DNA of 64,000 nt, from assembly GCA_964036195.1 (NCBI GenBank), contig OZ038459.1, forward strand, positions 7,561,206 through 7,625,205, written 5' to 3'. Under the pieces are notes generated by a model. It made no database searches and was not told the DNA's origin. It saw only the letters and a list, made by a program, of their open reading frames with translations. The position numbers were made by a program, and so were the translations under genes. This document shows, piece by piece, positions 60,701-64,000 of this stretch. Position 1 is the stretch's first letter. Each line of letters starts with the position of its first letter. Source of the DNA: Sphaerolaimus hirsutus (lineage: Eukaryota; Nematoda; Chromadorea; Monhysterida; Sphaerolaimidae).

Positions 60701-63196
60701 TTCTTCACAGGCTGCATCTGTTCACTGCAATAATTTGTCGTCGAACCCCGCAAAGAAGGATCCACGAAAGTCACACATACCAGTAGTTACAACTTCGAAC
60801 GCCTGCGCCACAGTGCCATCCACCAGTCAACACAATCATTCTGGTGCCAGTTCCGCACCCTTTAGAATGGCGGTAAAATGTCAAATGTCATGCAAAGTGT
60901 CAAAAGTCATGTAAAGTGCCCTGCAAAATGACAAACGTCCGTTTGCCATTTTGCAGGGCATTTTACATGACTTTTGACACTTTGCATGTTATTTTACATT
61001 TGACATGGCATTTTACAGGGTCTGGGATTGCCCCCCGGCTTCAACTCGATGGCGCTGTCTTTGGCGCACGAATTGGAAGCCATGCAAAAGCCCGGCACAT
61101 CAGTTGAAGATTGCTCTAGAATAAACCAGGGCCAGCAACCAATTGCTGACAGGTTACGACCGATCGATGAAATGTGGCCGGGTGGTGATGGTTTGACAGT
61201 GGGAAATTCTCTGAATGTGAGTTTATTTATTATTTGTTTATTATACTATTATTATATTATTGTTATTTATTTTATTATTATTTATTATTAGTTTATTGTT
61301 TCTTCTATTTTCGTGTATTTAGGTTCATTTGTGTCTTCTCATAGGTGTAACAGCTAAGCCGCTGAATACCGATTCACACCCTATGTCCAGCGAGTGAAAA
61401 TTCCTCTGCACGACACCTCTGCATGCATGCCCATATCCCATATGCGTGTCCCATATCTGCACCGCAATTCCCCTATACTCATTGACCAGTTTCCGCAGCC
61501 TCAAAGCCAGTTAAATGGACTCAATTCCTGTCCATGTCCCTGTGTATACCTGTAAAATCAATACAGACATATACTGCTGTTTTGTCGCCAATGCCAATGC
61601 CAGTGGCGCCATGGCGTAGCGCCTAACAATGGCGCTGGCGCCATGGCGCCATTCCCTTACTACAGCGGTAAAATTTTAGGCGGGGGCGCTAGGCTAGGCT
61701 AGGCTCCCCCTAAAATCCTGGCTAGGTTCCTGACTCGAGCGAAGCTAGGTAGCGAGAAGAACACAACTGTGATTACCTAAACTAAATATAATACGTTCAG
61801 AACAAGCATTGTCATATCAAGAGTTGAGCACAAAATCACATTTAATCACATCATGCACTGACATTCCGTTCGCCCACAATACCAGTCCATCTGGCTGGCA
61901 AATATCCCATTTGTCAGACTGTCTCTTCTAACCTTTTCGGCCGATGAGCCAACATTTCTTGCCTCACTAAATTAATTATAGGTAACCAATTTTTCCCTAC
62001 CCCCACAGAATCAATCGTCACCAAAAGGCGGCATTAAAAACGCGCGTTACCGTCAATCCATTCCGCACTTGCGCGGCCACCAACAACAGCGGCAACCGAA
62101 CTCAAAAACGTCCGTTTCTCTGGACCCGATTGCCTTCAACCCGAATCGGAACGATCGGAACGATCTAGGGCGCCACCGCGGCAGCTTTCAAATGAATCTT
62201 CAAAGTGGCGCCTATGCGCAGCGCCAGTCGCACTCGTCTAGCCCCAAGAAGCGGCACAGAATGGAGGATGGAGATTTGACACCGTTGGCGCCGCGTAAAA
62301 CGATCGTCACGTTTGGCGGTTGGTTTTTCGGTTGTTGTTGTTTTTTGTTACTGGTGTGGGATGCGTGAAACTGTGGACATTGGGATGGCCAGCGCTTTTT
62401 TCAACAACTTTTTCAAAGAAAGTTAGCTGTTTAAAAAAAGCGCAAGCGCAACTGGCCTTCAGCTGCCTGCATTGCTGCAATGTGCAGTGTGTTTGAGTGT
62501 GAAATGGGCAAATTAGGAAATGTCCGGACATTTTTTTGAAAAAAACGCTTCTTTAAAAAATCAGTGCCGTTGAAAAAAACGTTTTTTCCATTTATACTTG
62601 ACACAAAAATCTATCGAATTCTTAACATCTATATAGATTTCTATATAGATTTACCACCCACCCCGACCCGTTATTTCGTGCTCCCAGGACCGTCCGTCGA
62701 CAGCCAGTCGGCGCCGCGCAACGTTCAAGACAAGCAAGTGCAGACCGACTTGGTCAGCACCGATATCCTGGTGCCAGTCCCAGACCGTGTAAAATGCCCT
62801 GTAAAATGTAAAATGTCACGCAAAGTGTCAAAAGTCATGTAAAATGCCCTGCAAAATGGCAACCGAGTTGCCATTTTGCAGGGCATTTTACATGATTTTT
62901 GACACTTTGCATGACTATTTACATTTCACATGGCATTTTGCATGATCTGGGACTGCCTTCCGGTGCTGGAGCCGGACGAGGCGTTCGCACTGCGCCACCT
63001 GCCGCCGTCGCATCGGTCGGCCCCGTTGGCGCGCAGACGTTTGCAACCCGACCACGATTTGAGTTCCGCGCCGCCGAGAAAACCGCCCCACCCCGCGCTC
63101 ATGTGCAATTCTGTTGCCGGACGTTTGGATGGTGATTATCCACAGTGCAGCGGTCACTCGTCGGTGCGCTCTGAGCATAATTATTGTGTTCTGTGA
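51787..63196 (+). CDS. Globin-domain protein with a long C-terminal extension
   Basis: A haem globin (O2/NO/redox role presumed). Exons: 51787-51893, 54763-54860, 55333-55450, 55630-55703, 57277-57423, 58559-58718, 59236-59308, 59471-59574, 60170-60323, 60711-60843, 61038-61216, 62009-62318, 62688-62770, 62963-63196. All phases fit and give 657 aa. Helix A reads FSANQRRAIRITWKKL (about 70-85), and NRIF has the expected CD1 Phe. TYREHAPAM places distal His E7 at 151, and IGQKHGHLA places proximal His F8 at 185. Helices G/H read LTAEMFERLGETLAEVF and WLLLVALVTDR. Residues from about 250 are low-complexity, basic and Gln/Ser-rich, with KQVQTDL near the end. Four introns are introners. The start exon is the least certain part. 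It resembles the neuroglobin/nematode-type fold more than vertebrate haemoglobin. Confidence 0.82.
54062..54512. mobile_element. hAT-like CAAGGACGTAGCCAGG element, globin intron 1
   Basis: The ends are CAAGGACGTAGCCAGG and CCTGGCTACGTCCCTG, with an exact 8-bp duplication CGTGGCGG. The interior has long G and C runs and GGCGCC words. Fragments occur at about 17155 and 61710-61735. Confidence 0.88.
54545..54742. repeat. GGCGCTGCGCACACTAG MITE, globin intron 1
   Basis: The ends are GGCGCTGCGCACACTAGTACACC and GTGAACTAGTGTGCGCAGCGCC, with the inner pair AACTCAAATCTGTT / AACAGATT. The element ends about 20 bp before the acceptor of exon 2. Confidence 0.75.
55451..55629 (+). mobile_element. Introner family 2, forms all of globin intron 3
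   Basis: It starts GTGCCAGTTCCGCAAATTGA and ends CAATTTGCGGAACTGGCCCCAG. The arms pair GAGAAGTGAGAAGTAGAATGG with CCATTTTACTTCTCTC. Exon ...AAG TAC AG joins G GAG CGC ACG, phase 2, inside the globin fold. CAG flanks both ends. Confidence 0.95.
56571..57183. mobile_element. hAT-like TAGGGTTGG element, globin intron 4
   Basis: The ends are TAGGGTTGGAAAAAA and CGGCCAACCCTA. Flanks CTCTCAGC and CTCTCATC match at 7 of 8 bases. Confidence 0.85.
57634..57950. repeat. 317-bp near-perfect palindrome, globin intron 5
   Basis: Arms of about 155 bp are almost identical inverted copies: AAACACCTTCCCGGTCACG pairs with CGTGACCGGGAAGGTGTTT. They are centred near 57792 (GGCGACCCCTTTCAGGGTGG). No target duplication is obvious. 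Confidence 0.9.
59309..59470 (+). mobile_element. Introner family 1, forms all of globin intron 7
   Basis: It starts GTGCCAATCCCAGACCCTG and ends GATCTGGGACTGCCCCCAG. Exon ...AGCGTGCGCCAG joins GCGGCCGAGCGG, phase 0. The flanks are CCAG at both ends. Confidence 0.95.
60844..61037 (+). mobile_element. Introner (hybrid of families 1 and 2), globin intron 10, CCG 3' end
   Basis: It starts like family 2 (GTGCCAGTTCCGC) but has family 1 arms and the end GGTCTGGGATTGCCCCCCG. Exon AAT CAT TCT G joins GC TTC AAC, phase 1. The 3' end lacks AG. The nearest in-phase AG acceptor downstream is GGAAG at about 61080, which would drop 14 codons. Confidence 0.8.
62771..62962 (+). mobile_element. Introner family 1, globin intron 13, CCG 3' end
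   Basis: It starts GTGCCAGTCCCAGACCGTG and ends GATCTGGGACTGCCTTCCG. Exon GAT ATC CTG joins GTG CTG GAG, phase 0. A canonical AG (CTGGAG) lies 9 bp further on and would keep frame while removing three codons. Confidence 0.85.
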
Positions 63197-64000
63197 TCTG
63201 TGTAATCAGAACACACGTTATACGTCTGCGTACGTTACAAACAACCAAAAAGTACATTGTGCGGCAATTTAGACGGACCCCATAAAGTTTTGAATAACTT
63301 GTCACTGGGTGATCGGATTAACGTCAAATTTTAGGTCAACATTAACAATTAAAAAGGAAAGGATCCTTGAATTTATGGCTGCGATAGCTCCACTCGTTCA
63401 CAAGTTATTCATGCGAACGCGTAATTGACACTTTTCAACCACCTTGTGATATCGCTCAAACGGGATTGACTTTTCGGGACCGGAATCGGGATCGGATTGT
63501 TTTTTCTCTGTTTTTTCCTGATTTTCTTGTCGCAGCTGCATGCCTAAATGCGTGCACGCCCGCTATGCCCATAGGAAATCGGCGGGCGCTTGCGTCATTG
63601 GTCGTAAAGCTAGGTGGTGGAACAGTGACACTTACACGTTTGCATGAATAACTTGTGAACGAAAGGAGCTATCGCAGCCATATTTTTAGGCGTTCTTTCC
63701 GAATTAGTTGTTGATGTTGACCTAAAATTTGACGTTAATCCGAGAACTCAGTGACAAGTTATTCAAAAATTTATGGGGTCCGTCTAAATTTCCGCACCCT
63801 GTATAATACTGGGAGTTAATTCTGGCGTAATAAAAAACCCCACTCGAAATACCCCCTCCCTCGATTAACTCCTCAAAATTTGCACTCTGAAAACATAAAC
63901 GCCCTGGGGGTATTTCGAAGAAATACGGTAGTCTTGATACATGCAACTCGTTCCATCTTTTGTCACCGTTGTGCAGTGCCAGATTCTAGCATCGCAGTCA
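63197..64000. other. Globin 3' flank with repeats
   Basis: Contains an element at about 63255-63802 whose ends pair CAATTTAGACGGACCCCATA with TATGGGGTCCGTCTAAATTT over about 90 bp. A GATCGGGATCGG fragment (63460-63500) lies inside it. A C-rich MITE (about 63800-63935) follows. Confidence 0.6.

Overview
The window is nuclear DNA of a multicellular animal. The genes are cut into many short exons with GT..AG introns, and all seven genes I could reconstruct are eukaryotic. The presence of TRNAU1AP implies a selenocysteine-using lineage. The clade cannot be fixed from this sequence alone. Exons are GC-rich, while introns and spacers are AT-rich and packed with small inverted-repeat transposons. 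One assembly gap lies at 6595-6794.

Layout: the left part is a minus-strand block. It holds an unrecognised gene running off the left edge (start 2620), DBR1 (lariat debranching enzyme), CCNH (cyclin H) and TRNAU1AP/SECp43. TRNAU1AP and CTU2 (tRNA 2-thiolation subunit) are transcribed divergently from a spacer of about 1.1 kb. CTU2 is followed by FBXW5 (F-box/WD40 protein) and, after a 13-kb repeat-rich spacer, by a globin gene with a tail of about 400 residues. All three are on the plus strand. For CCNH, TRNAU1AP, CTU2, FBXW5 and the globin, every exon junction was checked by codon phase and gives one open frame (320, 376, 398, 698 and 657 aa). DBR1 is interrupted by the gap.

The most interesting feature is a set of introner-like elements. 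A short inverted-repeat transposon starting GTGCCAGTCCCAGACC and ending GGTCTGGGACTGCCCCCAG makes up the whole of an intron, base for base, at least six times in three genes. A second family, with start GTGCCAGTTCCGC and end GCGGAACTGGCCCCAG, does the same once. Removing the element restores the reading frame exactly. Insertions are flanked by CNG trinucleotides, so CAG targets supply the AG acceptor, while three copies end in CCG or CGG and lack a canonical acceptor. The same elements also occur in ordinary introns and inside other repeats, which shows that they are mobile.

Most other repeats are non-autonomous elements with TIRs such as TAGGGTTCAAACG, TAGGGTTGG or TAGAGTTGTTAAAA. They are flanked by 8-bp target duplications, the hAT signature. 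Many have interiors built from one short reiterated word. Several are nested in one another.
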